DNA of 64,000 nucleotides, from NCBI RefSeq assembly GCF_026151205.1, contig NC_087078.1, forward strand, positions 6,155,675 to 6,219,674, read 5' to 3'. Source of the stretch: Bolinopsis microptera (Eukaryota > Ctenophora > Tentaculata > Lobata > Bolinopsidae). The translations under genes and the position numbers were made by a program. Below, piece after piece: positions 52,985 to 64,000 of this stretch; the first letter of the stretch is position 1; every line of letters starts with the position of its first letter. The notes under the pieces were generated by a model, which worked only from the letters and a program-made list of their open reading frames with translations, had not been told where the DNA came from and ran no database searches.

Positions 52985-53735
52985 ATTGCTACAGAACAAG
53001 AATACAGTGGCATGCCAAATAAGCTTTAGAACTTGGCACACTGCTGCAAGAAGATATAATATGCTTTATTTATAGATTTATTTATTAACATAAATTTATT
53101 AGCTAAACAGTCCAAAGCAGTTTCAATATCAAGACAAAGAACTTAGGACTCAAGGAGGAGATGTCACTGCAAGCGATTGGAGACTGGCTGCCTCTTCTTG
53201 GCGAAAGAACGGTTGTTTCAGGTGAGCAGCCCCAAAGCACTCGAAGGAAGCCTTCTTCTCTTCTTATGGTGTTGCTAAAACACCATTTAGCATAAATCAT
53301 GACTTGCTTGAAGAATGAAGATATGAAGACCGGAGGGAACAGTTAAGTGACCTTGAGAAAACTGTTTAAATAGCTAAGTGTTAAGCCTCTTCCTAATAAG
53401 TGAAATGAACTTATTGAGGCTATTGTGCAAGCCAATGTTCCTTATGACGAGTTTGCTACTAAGTATTTCAAGTTAGGTGGAAAGTCAGGTGGTGTTGCAC
53501 TTGGTTTTGTACACATGGGGTAGTTCACGTGATGAAGATTCTAGTCGGCCCAGAGGGAGCATCTGACTACTGCCAAATGCTTACGTCATTCGAGAATGCT
53601 CCAAATGTCATAATCATTGATTTTGGACCGCAGGTGGCTAGACACACGAATATCGTTGAACAAGACCAATCTTTACAAAAGAGTGTCATCGGTGCAGAAT
53701 AAATGAATTAGCAGAGCTGAAGATTATGTTATGGC
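52985..53735. repeat. Dispersed transposase-like repeat, copy 2
   Basis: It opens CTACAGAACAAGAATACAG and GCAAGAAGATATAATATGC and continues as a near-copy of 49905-50600. It differs by small indels (CTTCTTCTCTT at about 53250, extra AGATATGA) that break the first coding part. The MKILVGPEGASDYC frame (from about 53531) is still open. Confidence 0.8.
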
Positions 53736-53805
53736 TTTTCGATTCGTTTATTTTTTAAACATTTGAAATAATACATAAATTATCATAATATGATATGTTT
53801 ATTGT

Positions 53806-54361
53806 CAGGGGGGGGGGGGGGGGGGGGGGGGGGGGGAGGGGGGGGGGGGCGGGATCAGGTACCAAGTGACGTAAACTAAGTGCAAATTTGGAATTTTTCA
53901 AAAGGCCCACCCACCCCCTTCGCGGTATAGTAATAACAGATTTTTCGGATAATAATTAAGACACTAGACACCCAACCACTTTTGCCGGCTTTTGCGGTAC
54001 TAACTGTTGAGAAATCACTGTGTCTCATGGTATATAAAATAAGATGCCCACCCATAAATTGCTTTAAACAGCTCATTAAACATTGGGAAATGGGCAAATT
54101 ATACCCACTATTTAGTAGGGGTTTTGTTTTCAATGTAATCGAATTAGATAAAAAGTTACAAACTAAATTTTTAAATTATAAAAACCTAAAAAAAACTCAA
54201 AAAATCTCAAAACCCATTCCCAAAATTAAAATTTGAGGTAAAATAGGTTTTTTTGGGGTTGGACATCCCCTTTAGTACCATGTACTGACTGTTTTTCTGG
54301 GAAATGAGCAGCAGACCTACCACTTAGTGTACTAACTGCGTTTTGAAAGAAAATATGACCC

Positions 54362-54400
<39 letters not shown>

Positions 54401-54459
54401 CCCCCCCCCCCCCCCCCCCCACGTCACATGCGATTCTGGCCTTATGATCCCCCCCCCCG
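53806..54459. mobile_element. Internally deleted poly-G/poly-C-capped element
   Basis: Left end CA plus about 40 mostly G, then GGGATCAGGTACCAAGTG; right end CTTATGATCCC plus C and a final G. A 7 bp direct repeat TTATTGT flanks it (53799-53805 and 54460-54466). Reversed, its blocks match 5148-5250 (GGGTGGGTCA, CAGTTAGTAC) and 7325-7480 (GGTGGGTATCTTATT, GTTAGTACCGCAAAAG) of the 4.5 kb element in the same order, with the coding middle missing. A second poly-C tract (54361-54420) inside suggests a nested end. Confidence 0.75.
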
Positions 54460-54466
54460 TTATTGT

Positions 54467-55542
54467 ATTATTGAACATATTGTGTTTAACATACTTCTTA
54501 AGCTGATTATTACATAAAATAAGATTGGATTGATCAGTTGAATAGGTCTAGCTATTAGACTTGAGCTACTTCAATTCTATTCAGTAATTTATATCTCAGG
54601 ATGTTAATAAGAGCTCTATAAAAGACAGCAAAAGGAGATATTTTGTCTATCTCGTTGGAGTTTTCCGACCCGACAAATATTACATCAAAGAATAAGAGTC
54701 GACCTCCCTAAAAGGGAAAGCAGCGAAGGAAGCTAAAAACCATCACAACAGAATGAACAGTTCTTCAATGGAGAACTTATAATAACCATTTTGTATACAT
54801 CTAAATTATTCAATATTTGTTCGTGTTGCAAAATGTTAAATAATTCAATTAAACTCAACAGTCAACAATCTACCTAGCAAACCATATGCTTTTCTGGGTT
54901 TTCAGGACAGGCCCTATGTTTAGTATAGTAACCCTGTGTCCGGCCCAAAGCTAAAGGATTCAAAACGTTAAACGGTTTTTCAAATAGGGTAAGTCATATT
55001 GCAATGATTCGGAAAGAGTAGGATACCCCGATAATTGTGATAATTATTTAGGAAACAGAAGTTCCGGCATATCTTATCACATCGGAGTTGTTTGGAAGTA
55101 TAATACTATAATTATATAATTTCATAACAGTTTCTCGATTTAAATTTTGTATCTTATACATGATTGTATGATTGTATCTTATTCATGATTCGAATTTATC
55201 AGTATCAATTACCACTTATAAAGTCAGATTTTTAAATTTTTAAAGTATATAATATGGAAAAAATAAGAAAAATGAAGATATTTGGACAAGTCATATTGCA
55301 ATGATTCGGAAAGAGTAGGATACCCCGATAATTGTGATAATTATTTAGGAAACAGAAGTTCCGGCATATCATATCACATCGGAGCTGTTTAGAAAAATGA
55401 TATAATTCTATAATTTGCATAATATATTAGTTTTACGATATATGAATTGAACACTTATTTTCGTTTCGATTTTATCAATATCAAAATAATATCAAACACC
55501 AGAGATAATCTAATATGAAAGAAGGAATGAGTATCACACCAG
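54467..55542. other. Spacer with a 105 bp direct repeat
   Basis: The block starting AAGTCATATTGCAATGATTC and ending near ATCACATCGGAG occurs at 54991-55095 and 55288-55392 with about two to three differences, 297 bp apart. No gene was recognised. Confidence 0.75.
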
Positions 55543-55787
55543 GCCACGCGATGGTGGAATTGTCAGAATAAATGCCGAAAATGTTCCATTCCGGTTCGTA
55601 ATGGACAGGGTTATGATCCCTCATTTCCCCCTGTATGGGAAGGAAACAACATCAGGGCTGAACTACAAGTGACTAAGAAAGGTTCCTTCAGCTCCCGATC
55701 AAGCTGGCACTGCTCGTTTTGCGATACCTCGTATCACGAGACAAGCAAAATGATACACAAACAGTCAAAAAAGCACAGGAAACAAAA
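55543..55787 (+). CDS. Exon with zinc ribbon and C2H2-like finger
   Basis: After an acceptor (TATCACACCAG) one frame runs to a donor (AAAA/GTAAGT): RWWNCQNKCRKCSIPV first (zinc-ribbon-like), then GYDPSFPPVWEGNN, then SSRSSWHCSFCDTSYHETSK with IHKQSKKHRKQK, a C2H2 finger with a basic end. It may belong to a transposase gene together with the fragments just downstream, which begin after an acceptor at 55865. Confidence 0.5.
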
Positions 55788-55865
55788 GTAAGTGCAAACA
55801 AGTTAATTTTATGACCGCATTATCACAGCTAAATCACTTATTATCGTTAATAATTTACATTTCAG

Positions 55866-56034
55866 CTAGTCGTGAATGAACACCCTACCCGGTACCAGTC
55901 AGTGTAAGGATCCGCTTAACAGCACTGGATAGAAAAGCTGCTGATGCAGTGACTGGATTAGGAGGAGCATACTGCGACTTGTGCCACATCTCGAAAGAGG
56001 GTTCCCACTGTGTTGACATCCTGTCCCCTTCGTC
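55866..56034 (+). pseudogene. Transposase-like fragment with CDLC motif
   Basis: LVVNEHPTRYQSV, then after a 1 nt shift RIRLTALDRKAADAVTGL and GGAYCDLCHISKEGSHC. A K-x-x-D/N-A-x-TG...C-x2-C arrangement is known in Transib/RAG1-like transposases (the zinc-binding region), and the resemblance is suggestive only. It is short and broken. Confidence 0.35.
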
Positions 56035-56285
56035 CACTGCGCAACCCATAATCTGTGTTTGGTGGTAAAAGATGTTGTGGCTGCTACCAACCACACCAGT
56101 GATTTCTTTGACTGTCTGGGCCAGGTTTTTTCATTCGTTAAAGCGAGCTCATTACGCTGGGAGGAGCTAAAGATGAACTCTCGGGCTTGGACCTGAAGAA
56201 ACTATGCCCAACGAGGTGGTCATCTCGACATGAAAGCATTCGGGCCATCAAGAATCGGCAGCCAGACATCATAAGACTTCTAAGT
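56035..56285 (+). pseudogene. hAT transposase fragment (ZMYM1-like)
   Basis: HCATHNLCLVVKDVVAATN and FDCLGQVFSFVKASSLRW read in one frame; after a shift near 56175, LDLKKLCPTRWSSRHE and IRAIKNRQPDIIRLL follow. HC-x-x-H-x-L-x-LV and CPTRW-x-SRHE are hallmarks of the DUF4371/ZMYM1-type hAT transposases. The fragment is cut at 56285 where the G/C-run inverted repeat begins. Confidence 0.75.
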
Positions 56286-57599
56286 GCCGCCTCCCCCCCC
56301 TGTAAAATAGGAGCATTTATCCTGAGCCAGTGCCGCCTCCCCCCACACTGTAAAATGAGGAGCATTATACCTGAGCCCCAATGCCGCCCCCCCCCCCCCC
56401 CCCGCCCCCCGCCCCTGAAAAGTGAGGAGCATTATACCTGAGCCAGTGCCGACCTCCAATAGAATGAACAAACTGGAACCCCTGCAGACCATCTGATCAT
56501 TCTGCTTCTAGTCTAACTACTCCAATTATCTGAAAATATGTTTTGTGGATAACCGTGGCACATTATGAGACATAACAAAAGGAGACATGAACGAGCATGT
56601 TGATCCAGAAGAGACAGTTTAAGATAAAGAATCCAGATAGATAAATTTTATAGATATGTTAAAAATGTTTATAAAATGTTAACTATAAATGCTTTTCAAA
56701 CAAAGTTACAACGAATTCTTCATGTAGTGCAATCCTGGGTTTGACAGATATGCCCATTTAAAATATTTTCATGACGTTACATTACATAATTCTCAATAAA
56801 TGTAATAGATTTGTATTGTTGTAATAAGGTTTAACTTTAAAAGTGATGAGATACCTGATCACTAATCTCAGCCCCCTCTGTGTAGTGACCCTTAGCCCGA
56901 TGTTCCTGCCCCACTTGCTCCTTATATAGTTGGAGGGAAAAAGATCCTGCCCCCACTGCACTGCCCTTAACTGCTTTCTATCGTACCCCTGCTCCAGATC
57001 TACTATAACTGACCGGGGTCCAAACCTGAGTAATAAGGGGAGATGTTTGATTAGAAACTATTGTTTGGGGCCATTAAGTAAATAATTCAGTTAATATTAT
57101 TTGCTAACTCTACAACTGCGGACCTGCCCTGAGACGCTCTGTTCCAGTAAACATCACTCGTTTAGCATGACGTCATTAACGCGAACCCCCGTCATGCTGT
57201 CCGTCCCTTGTCTATTACCGTGCTCCTGAAAATTACGGTAAAGGGAAATCGTGCAGAGGTTCAACGAGAAGGAGATCCAGAGAGTAGAGATCTAAAGTTG
57301 AAGATTTTAGATCCTTGATTCATGTTTTATATTACCTATTCAGGTTATTTATGGACACATGACCGCTCAAGACTACGGGGGAAGATGAATAATAGAAATT
57401 CCAACAGCAACCAGTTTCCTTCTTTGCTGAAATCCGGAAATATTCGTTTACGCTCTCACCTTATCTCAAGATTTGTATAAAATGGGTGGGTCGAACTTAA
57501 AGCGTATCCGATTTGGAATATTACTTGATTAATGTCAACGCAACTGCGCGCACTGTCCGAAACAGCCAGGTTTAGGGTAGCCATGAGCAAAGTTTTAAC

Positions 57600-57990
57600 C
57601 TCCTAACTATGTTTTTACCAAGCTAACCATGTTAACAATCTTTACCAGTTAACCATGTTAACCATGTTAACCATCTTAACAATATAAACCATGTAATCAT
57701 GTTAACCGTGTTAACCATGTTAACAATATTAACTATTATATTAACCATATTAACCATGTCAACCATGTTAACCATGTTATCAATGTTCACCATATTAACC
57801 ATGTTAACCATGTTAACCATGTTAACCATGCTAACCATATTTACCATGTTAACCATGTTAACCATATTCAACCGATGTCCACCATGTTAACCATGTTAAC
57901 CATGTTAACCATGTTAACAATGTTCACCATGTTATAACCAATGTTACCTATGTTAACCATTTTAACCAGTTAACCATGTTAACATTAACA
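57600..57990. repeat. TTAACCATG array, left arm
   Basis: About 40 degenerate copies of a 9 bp unit with irregular spacing. The Met-Val-Asn frames it opens are not genes. Confidence 0.9.
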
Positions 57991-58529
57991 TACCTTGCTA
58001 ATACTCTCCCGAACTGGGTTCCTATCTATTTCCACAACAGTCCCCACCTGAATGTGAATGATCTCTCTCTCATCTCACTCCACTTCTCAACTCCTGCTCA
58101 AAAGCAATGAGGGAGATATTGTTAAGAGCGTTGCAGGTTGTGTAATTTTAGAAGGAAATTATGTAAAGTAGCAGTGAATGAGTGATGCATTGTTTCAGTT
58201 TTCATCAGTACTTCATGAATATTCTGATATTGGAGGTGTTTAGTAAAACTGTTCATCAACGTGCCCATTAGACCTCGTAAGTTGAGAGATGTTCAAGATT
58301 TGTGGAACCGTGTCGCGAACTTGGCCGAACCGTTTCAGTAAAGGTGAATAACTTACATGTTCTTTGAAGTAAGATACCGAGGCGATGCTATTGACTCTAT
58401 TTATATCAAATTAAGCCTTATTCAAAAAATTACCACCAATTTAATAAAGCTAAGAGAAAAACTTGAAACATAGTTTTAAAACTCAAAGATAAAATTCTAC
58501 TGGAATTGTTATGTGCACTGTAAATTGCA

Positions 58530-58790
58530 GTGGGAACAATTAAAAATGTGAGCAAAGCACAATATGAATGTAAATGTCGTAACCAAGTCAAAACGTACAT
58601 CAGTACTTATGTTTGCTGTTTGTATACATTGAACAAACAAATGGATTTGTTATTTAGAATAGGTTTATTTACATCTTTTGCGATAAACAACCACGCCATT
58701 TCTTGTCATATTACAAAAGAAACATGTCAATTAAACAAAATTTTAACTCATATGAAATCCCAGAAAACAACAAATAATCTTACAAAATAA
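58530..58790 (+). CDS. Doubtful ORF in the spacer of the fold-back element
   Basis: 86 codons without an ATG start, with Cys- and Lys-containing segments (KCRNQVKTYISTYVCC) and AT-rich codons. This is the only sizeable frame between the arms. It may be chance. Confidence 0.2.
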   Translation: MGTIKNVSKAQYECKCRNQVKTYISTYVCCLYTLNKQMDLLFRIGLFTSFAINNHAISCHITKETCQLNKILTHMKSQKTTNNLTK

Positions 58791-59559
58791 AAAAAAGTGT
58801 CCATCACCAAAATTAGTATAATTTATATCATCTCAACGTCAAAACGAAATTATTAAGTAATAACAGTCAAAATGCAAACAAATAAATAATTCACGAACTT
58901 CCGGCAATAAATTCAAAATCTAAAAATTGATACCTAAAATAATTCAAATAAAACATCAAATATCAATAAATGCATCAATAAATAACTAATTATAATAATT
59001 TACTATAAATAGAAACGAGATAAACTTGACTGTTTTGAAATTATAAAGTCTTTTAGAAAAGTTAATTCACGGTAAATTCGATTTTTAAACCTGAAAATTG
59101 ATATAAATTCAATTTGAATAAGCTTAATTTGAAATAAATAAGTCAAATAGCAATCGCCTCGGTATCCTTACTCAAAGAACATGTAATTTATTTCACCTTT
59201 ACTGATCGGTATCGGCCCAAGTTTCGCCGACACGGTTCCACAAATCTTGAACATCTCTCAACTTACGAGATCAATGGGCCACGTTGAATGAACAGTTTTT
59301 TACTAAACACCTCCAAATCCAGAATATTCATAAGTAAATGATGAAAACTGAACATGCATCCACTCATCACTGCTACTTTACCATATTTCCTTCAAAATTC
59401 ACACAACGCAAAGCTCTTAACAATATCTCCCTAATTGCTTAACTGACAGGAGTTGAGAAGTTGGAGTGAGATGAAGAGATCATTCAATTCCAGGTGAACA
59501 GTGTGGAAACCAGATAGGAACCCAGTACTGGGAGAGTAATTAGCAAGGTATGTTAATGT

Positions 59560-59990
59560 TAACGATGGTTAACATGGTTAAATTGGTTTAACATAGTTAA
59601 CATGGTTAACAGGTGAACATTGTTTAACATGGTTAACATGTTAACATGGTAACATGGTTGACATGGTTAATATGTTAACATGGTTAACATGGTACATATG
59701 GTTTTTAGCAGGTTAACATGGTTTAACATGGTTAAACATGGTTAATATGGTGAAACATAGATAACATGGGTACCATGGTTGACAAGGTTAATATGGTTAA
59801 TATAATAGTTAATATTTAACATGGTTTAACACGGTTAACTCTTGAATTACATGGTTTAATTGTTAGATGGTAACATGGTAACATGGTTAACACGGTAAAT
59901 ATTGTTAACATGGTTAGCATGGTAAACCATAGTTAAGATGGTTAACATTGCTAACTGGGCTAACCCTGAAAACCTGGTTTTTTTCGGACA
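59560..59990. repeat. CATGGTTAA array, right arm
   Basis: Inverse of the 57600-57990 array, with more length noise. Confidence 0.9.
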
Positions 59991-61089
59991 GTGCGCGCAT
60001 TGCGTTGACATAAACCCGTAAAATCAAATCGAACGATTTAAGTTCAGCCACCCATAATTATTACAAACTCTGAGATAAGAGTGAGAGCGTAAACAGAATA
60101 TTTCCCGGCACAGCACAATGAACGAACAGGATGCTGTGGAATTTCAAATATTTCTCTTCCACCCGTAGTCCCTAGAGCGGTGTCATGTTCCAATATAACT
60201 AACATGAATAGGTAATATAACATGAATCAAGATCTAAATCATCAACATTAGATCTCTACCTCTCGGATCTCGGGTACTCGTTGAACCACTGCACGATTTC
60301 CCTTACCGTATATTTTCAGGAGCACGGTATAGACAAGGACGGACAGCAAGACGTTTAAATGACCGTCATGCTAAACCGACTGATTGTTTTACTGGAACAG
60401 AAGCTTCTCAGGGCAGGTCCGCATCTGTAGAGCTAGCAAATCAATGATAACCCATGAATTATTTACTCTACTGGCCCCCAAACAATAGTTTTTCTAATCA
60501 ACATCTCCCCTTATTACGCAGGTTTGTACCCCCGTCAGTTATATAGAATCTTGGAGCCGGGTACGATAGAACAGTTTAAGGCAGTGAGTGGGCAGGTTCT
60601 TTAATCCCTCCAACTATATACACGAGCAAGTGGGCAGGGAACAACTGGCTAAGGGGCACTACACACGAGGGGGCTTAGATTCGTGATCAGGTATGTCCAT
60701 CACTTTTTAAAGTTAAACCTTATTACAACAATACAAATCTATTACATTTATTGAAATTATGTAAGGTAACGTCATGAAAATATATAAATGGGCATATCCT
60801 GTCCAAAACCCAGGAAGCACACCATGAAGAAATTCGTTAAACTTTGTTTTGAAAAGCAGTTATAGTTAACATATTTATAACATTTTTAACATATCTATAA
60901 AACTTATCTCTCTGGAGTTTCTGTAACTAACTGGTCTCTTTCTAGTATCAACATGCCTCGTTCAATGTCACCTTTTGTTATAAGCTCATAATGTGCCAAG
61001 GTTCTCCACAAACATATTTCCGATATTGGACGTAGTTAGACTATAAAGCAAAAGATCAATTGTCTGCAGGGGGTTCCAGTTTTTGTTCA

Positions 61090-61646
61090 TTCTATTGGAG
61101 GCGGCACTGGCTTCAGCTATTATGCTCCTCATTTTACAGGGCGGGGGGGGGGGGGGGGGGGGGCGCACTGGCTCAGTATAATGCACCTCATTTAAGGGGG
61201 GGGGAGGCGGCCCACGGCTCAGGTATAATGCTCCTCATTTTACAGGGGGGGAGCGGCAACGGCTCAGGTAAAATGCTCCTCCTTTTACAGGGCGGGGGGG
61301 GGAGCGGGCACTGGCTCAGGTATAAGCTCCCATTTTACCGGGGGGGGGAGTGCGGCACTGCTCGGAGTATAAGTGCTCCCCTCCATTTTACAGAGCGGGG
61401 GGGGGGGGGCGGCACTGCTCAGGTATAATGCCCTCCTCATTTTCAGGGGGGGGGATGCGGCATCTGCCTCAGTAAAATGGCTGCCTCATTTTACAGGGAG
61501 GGAGGGGCGGCCACTGGGCTCAGGTAAAATGCTCCTCATGTACAGGAGGGGGGGCGGCACTGGGCTCAGGTATAATGCTCCTATTTTACAGGGGGGGAGG
61601 TGGCACTGGCTCAGGTATAATGCTCCTCATTTTACAGGGGAGAGGG
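61090..61646. repeat. Tandem G-run units, right end of the fold-back element
   Basis: About 11 units of 45-55 bp, each CATTTTACAGGGG plus a variable G-run, then GCGGCACTGGCTCAGGTATA and ATGCTCCT. The left end (56286-56455) has three inverted units. The frames through it are Gly-rich noise. Confidence 0.9.
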
Positions 61647-61929
61647 TTAGTGGTTTTTAATACGTTCTATTGAGGTTAAAAGGGACTATTGAGTATGGAC
61701 ATATTGAGTATTGATATGAAGAAACAGTGTATTTTCCTTCTTTAAACAGGTTTTTTTTATTAAATCTGGTAACTGGGACATGAATGACATGTGATAGAAG
61801 TTGTGGAACAACAGTGCTTCACCTTCACTATCACATTTTATAACTTCTCATTAAACCTAGTGAAACAATCCCCTTAACAAATCATTTAAAACTCATTAAA
61901 ACCCCCATTAAATCCTCATTAACTGGCAG

Positions 61930-62102
61930 GTCTGGGAACGTTGCTGATAGCTAAAATGAGGAGAGTAACCCAGATCGTATTACCAGAGCTTCTCCGTCTT
62001 CCCTCTACCTTGGTGTCTGATGTAGTTTGTAGAACCGTACAATGCAGTGGTTTTAGTCTTCACTGCTCTGCTGGAGAACCGCTACTGAGGTCTTCATGTT
62101 GG
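61930..62102 (+). CDS. Exon-like ORF
   Basis: From an acceptor (TTAACTGGCAG) to a donor (TGG/GTATGT). It has LGTLLIAKMRRVTQIVLPEL, STLVSDVVCRTVQCSGFSLH and AGEPLLRSSCW. Composition is protein-like. A further open stretch (62255-62398, NEALYRRCGKTLKILTPSYG) follows an acceptor at 62254 but is out of phase by simple splicing. Unrecognised. Confidence 0.4.
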
Positions 62103-62399
62103 GTATGTGATAATATCTCAACAATGTGTGATAATATATTTATTCAATATCTATATTGTAGATAGATCCATAATTATTGAATAAATGACTAATTTATAAG
62201 GTGAAATAGTCCATTAATCAGCTAATGATCCCCTCTACCCCTCTACCCTTATAGATAACGAGGCGCTGTATAGACGGTGTGGTAAGACCCTGAAGATACT
62301 GACCCCGAGTTACGGGACCTCACCCGTCCTCGTCAGTAGAGCTATGACTGTGGTTACTGCTTCCCTTCCGACTACCTGTACAGGAACTTATGTTTAGTT

Positions 62400-63369
62400 T
62401 GGGGAGCAAACTTGCCACATAGGTCCAGGATCCACAATATATTCGTAACGTGTAATAGAAAAAAAAACGTACAGTTTTAAGTAAAATTTAGCCCTGGCAA
62501 GGGTTCACCGTTATATAGGAGTTATAGGCGTCTTGTACTTGCTAAATTATTATCAGCCCAACACCCAAGTAATATTAGCCAAATTTGTATGTACTAAATA
62601 AGGATGATCATACGAACCCCTGTCCTAACACCAAGGCCAATAATTAGTTATTGATGTAAGTGCCAATTGGAATAAAATTAAAACAAGCTATTTTAAGAGT
62701 AACTATTTTTCAGTTATACGCCGATCTAAGAAAGCTAGCCATCCAACCTGTCCATTCCACGACTGAAATCTTCATACCAGGTTACTATATATTCAAATCA
62801 CTACCTCGATATTTATGATATCAATAGATCATTGATAATATACTCGAGTTTGGTGTTTTCACGCCACTGTTTCCACTGTACAGTCAGGTGTGCACTATAC
62901 GTATATTAATCGTTGCGCATCCTAACGAGTCCAGAGGTATAACATTAGAAAACACATTCCATTGTACCGGAAATGTGGTGAATCTAGCTTCATCACAGTG
63001 TAAACCCGTTCTGAATTAAACTCGAAGTACTTGATTCGCTGGAAATCGGACAACACGGATCAGGAGATGGTTAAGTCAATTAGCAAATTGGCTTTTTGAA
63101 TGTTCCAATCCCTACGCGCACTTAATTTCAGGAAATTTGCTTAAATGATCCTGCTAGACTCAAAAAAATCCATAGAACGTGCGATTTTAGAAATCATCAT
63201 AAGAATTTTGTGACAATTTGAAATACAGCTTAAAACCAGCGTTGCAATAATAGAAATTTGTCACCTATATTCCATGCAGACCTCCCAACAACAGTACATC
63301 AGCTATATTATCATTTCAATGAGCTTCCAACTATCCTCAGGCCTTAAATCCTCTAAAATCTTTTTCCAG
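62400..63369. other. Non-coding stretch
   Basis: No gene, tandem repeat or terminal repeat recognised. Confidence 0.4.
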
Positions 63370-63492
63370 GCTACGCCCCCATTGTCGGGTAATCAGAGAT
63401 ATGAAGAAACCTCAACCTCGTCAAGGACCTGTTCAACCCAAAGAACTGCTAGTTGCTTGCGAACCCCAAACCCTGGAGGTTTTATCTTACTT
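63370..63492 (+). CDS. Exon-like ORF
   Basis: Acceptor CTTTTTCCAG to canonical donor GTGAGT at 63493. The open frame has CRVIRDMKKPQPRQGPVQPK and ELLVACEPQTLEVLSYL. A short continuation (63676-63770), after TTGTTTCAG, is possible but reaches stops in the phase expected. Unrecognised. Confidence 0.35.
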
Positions 63493-64000
63493 GTGAGTCA
63501 CTAATATTATTATCAACAGCGCAGAATACACAATAATTGAGTGAAGCGCCATGAAACACTGTTCAAAGTGTTGATGATTCACGACTGGAAGTATTGATGG
63601 AGCACTATAAATAATTGTGTTACTTGCGGTGCACAGGGTGGTATATGTAGTATATGTATATATATTTGTTTCAGGTGCTTGTATATTCCGAGGGAAGGAT
63701 TTGTCGAATGAGAGACAAAGACCACAGCTGAATCATAATGCCAAACCAAGGAAAGTGCTTCATTTGTAAGTGATACCTAACAACGTCAAGACAGCTGCTT
63801 GTGATGTACCGCCTCCCGAGGGAGAGGGCGCGAGAGTGGTGAGCTTTAATTTTACCTTGTGCCATTTCATTTCAGTTAAATACGTCATCATTCAGTGTCG
63901 TCAGAATAATCGGACTTTTATTATATTTGAGGTACGCTTCTAATTTGATTTACAATGAGTACTGTGATACAGAAATTTCATTATTCGTTTTGAAAAAAAA

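Larger units (their letters stand above)
56286..61646. mobile_element. Large fold-back element, arms of 2.1 and 2.5 kb
   Basis: The left arm 56286-58440 and right arm 59110-61646 are inverted copies. Examples: AGAATGAACAAACTGGAACC at 56459 against its inverse near 61075; the E-box-free block ending GATACCGAGGCGAT at 58373 against ATCGCCTCGGTATC at 59154. Arms differ by many small indels. The spacer of about 670 bp is not palindromic. Outer ends are arrays of CAGGGG-type units (3 on the left, about 11 on the right), so hAT-like ancestry is possible. No target duplication or transposase inside was identified. Confidence 0.75.

Noticed and set aside
57632-57890. Met-Val-Asn / Leu-Thr-Met repeat ORFs
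   Set aside because: Translation of the TTAACCATG microsatellite.
56286-61646. Fold-back as a sequencing hairpin artefact
   Set aside because: A non-palindromic spacer of about 670 bp and different end-array copy numbers argue for a real structure, though long reads should confirm it.
61060-61660. Gly-rich ORFs of 95-122 codons
   Set aside because: They follow G-run tandem units; no start context or conserved pattern.

Overview
The window looks like nuclear DNA of an animal, probably a marine invertebrate. The reasons are spliceosomal-type GT-AG introns of roughly 100-600 bp, a complete Ty3/gypsy-type LTR retrotransposon of animal type, pieces of PIF/Harbinger, hAT, Tc1/mariner and LINE elements, degenerate TTAGGG-like tracts, and heavy AT-rich microsatellites. 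I cannot name the phylum; cnidarian- or sponge-like is a guess from the transposon motifs. No rRNA, tRNA, CRISPR or bacterial-type operon was seen.

Layout. 0-3 kb: LINE tail, (CG)n tracts, a small inverted-repeat element. 4.5-7.5 kb: a 3.0 kb element capped by poly-G and poly-C, carrying a broken multi-exon gene (C2H2 finger plus double zinc ribbon). 8.5-8.8 kb: a 303 bp poly-G-capped element with a perfect 8 bp target duplication. 9-13 kb: short exon-like coding stretches and a 65-copy 14 bp minisatellite. 13.3-14.2 kb: a 39 bp satellite. 14.4-15.1 kb: a CACGTG cluster. 15.7-23.4 kb: a run of exon-like ORFs (zinc ribbon, basic, Ser-rich, PPPY/coiled coil, a protein of about 300 aa, a K/R-rich tandem-repeat protein, C2H2, and a small OB-like protein). 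23.55-28.76 kb: an intact, very recent Ty3/gypsy-type element. 29-43 kb: decayed repeats, MITEs and transposase fragments. 44.26-49.23 kb: a 4.97 kb transposon with 0.96 kb terminal inverted repeats, a 9 bp target duplication and a six-exon gene, lying in the intron of an OB-like gene. 49.5-55.8 kb: a second OB-like gene, two copies of a transposase-like repeat, a third zinc-ribbon gene, and an internally deleted relative of the 4.5 kb element. 56.3-61.6 kb: a large imperfect inverted repeat with G-run arrays and TTAACCATG arrays. 61.9-64 kb: a few exon-like stretches.

The same small protein modules recur: a double zinc ribbon at 7.0, 15.8 and 52.2 kb; an OB-like two-exon gene at 22.9, 44.1/49.4 and 49.8 kb; a TATKR-type basic start at 9.0 and 16.4 kb; C2H2 fingers at 6.0, 22.5 and 55.7 kb. 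Together with the poly-G-capped and long-TIR elements this suggests intron-containing mobile gene cassettes, which is the most interesting thing here. Many reading frames are broken by 1-2 nt shifts, so either decay or residual sequencing error must be kept in mind. All family names rest on motif reading only; no database was searched.
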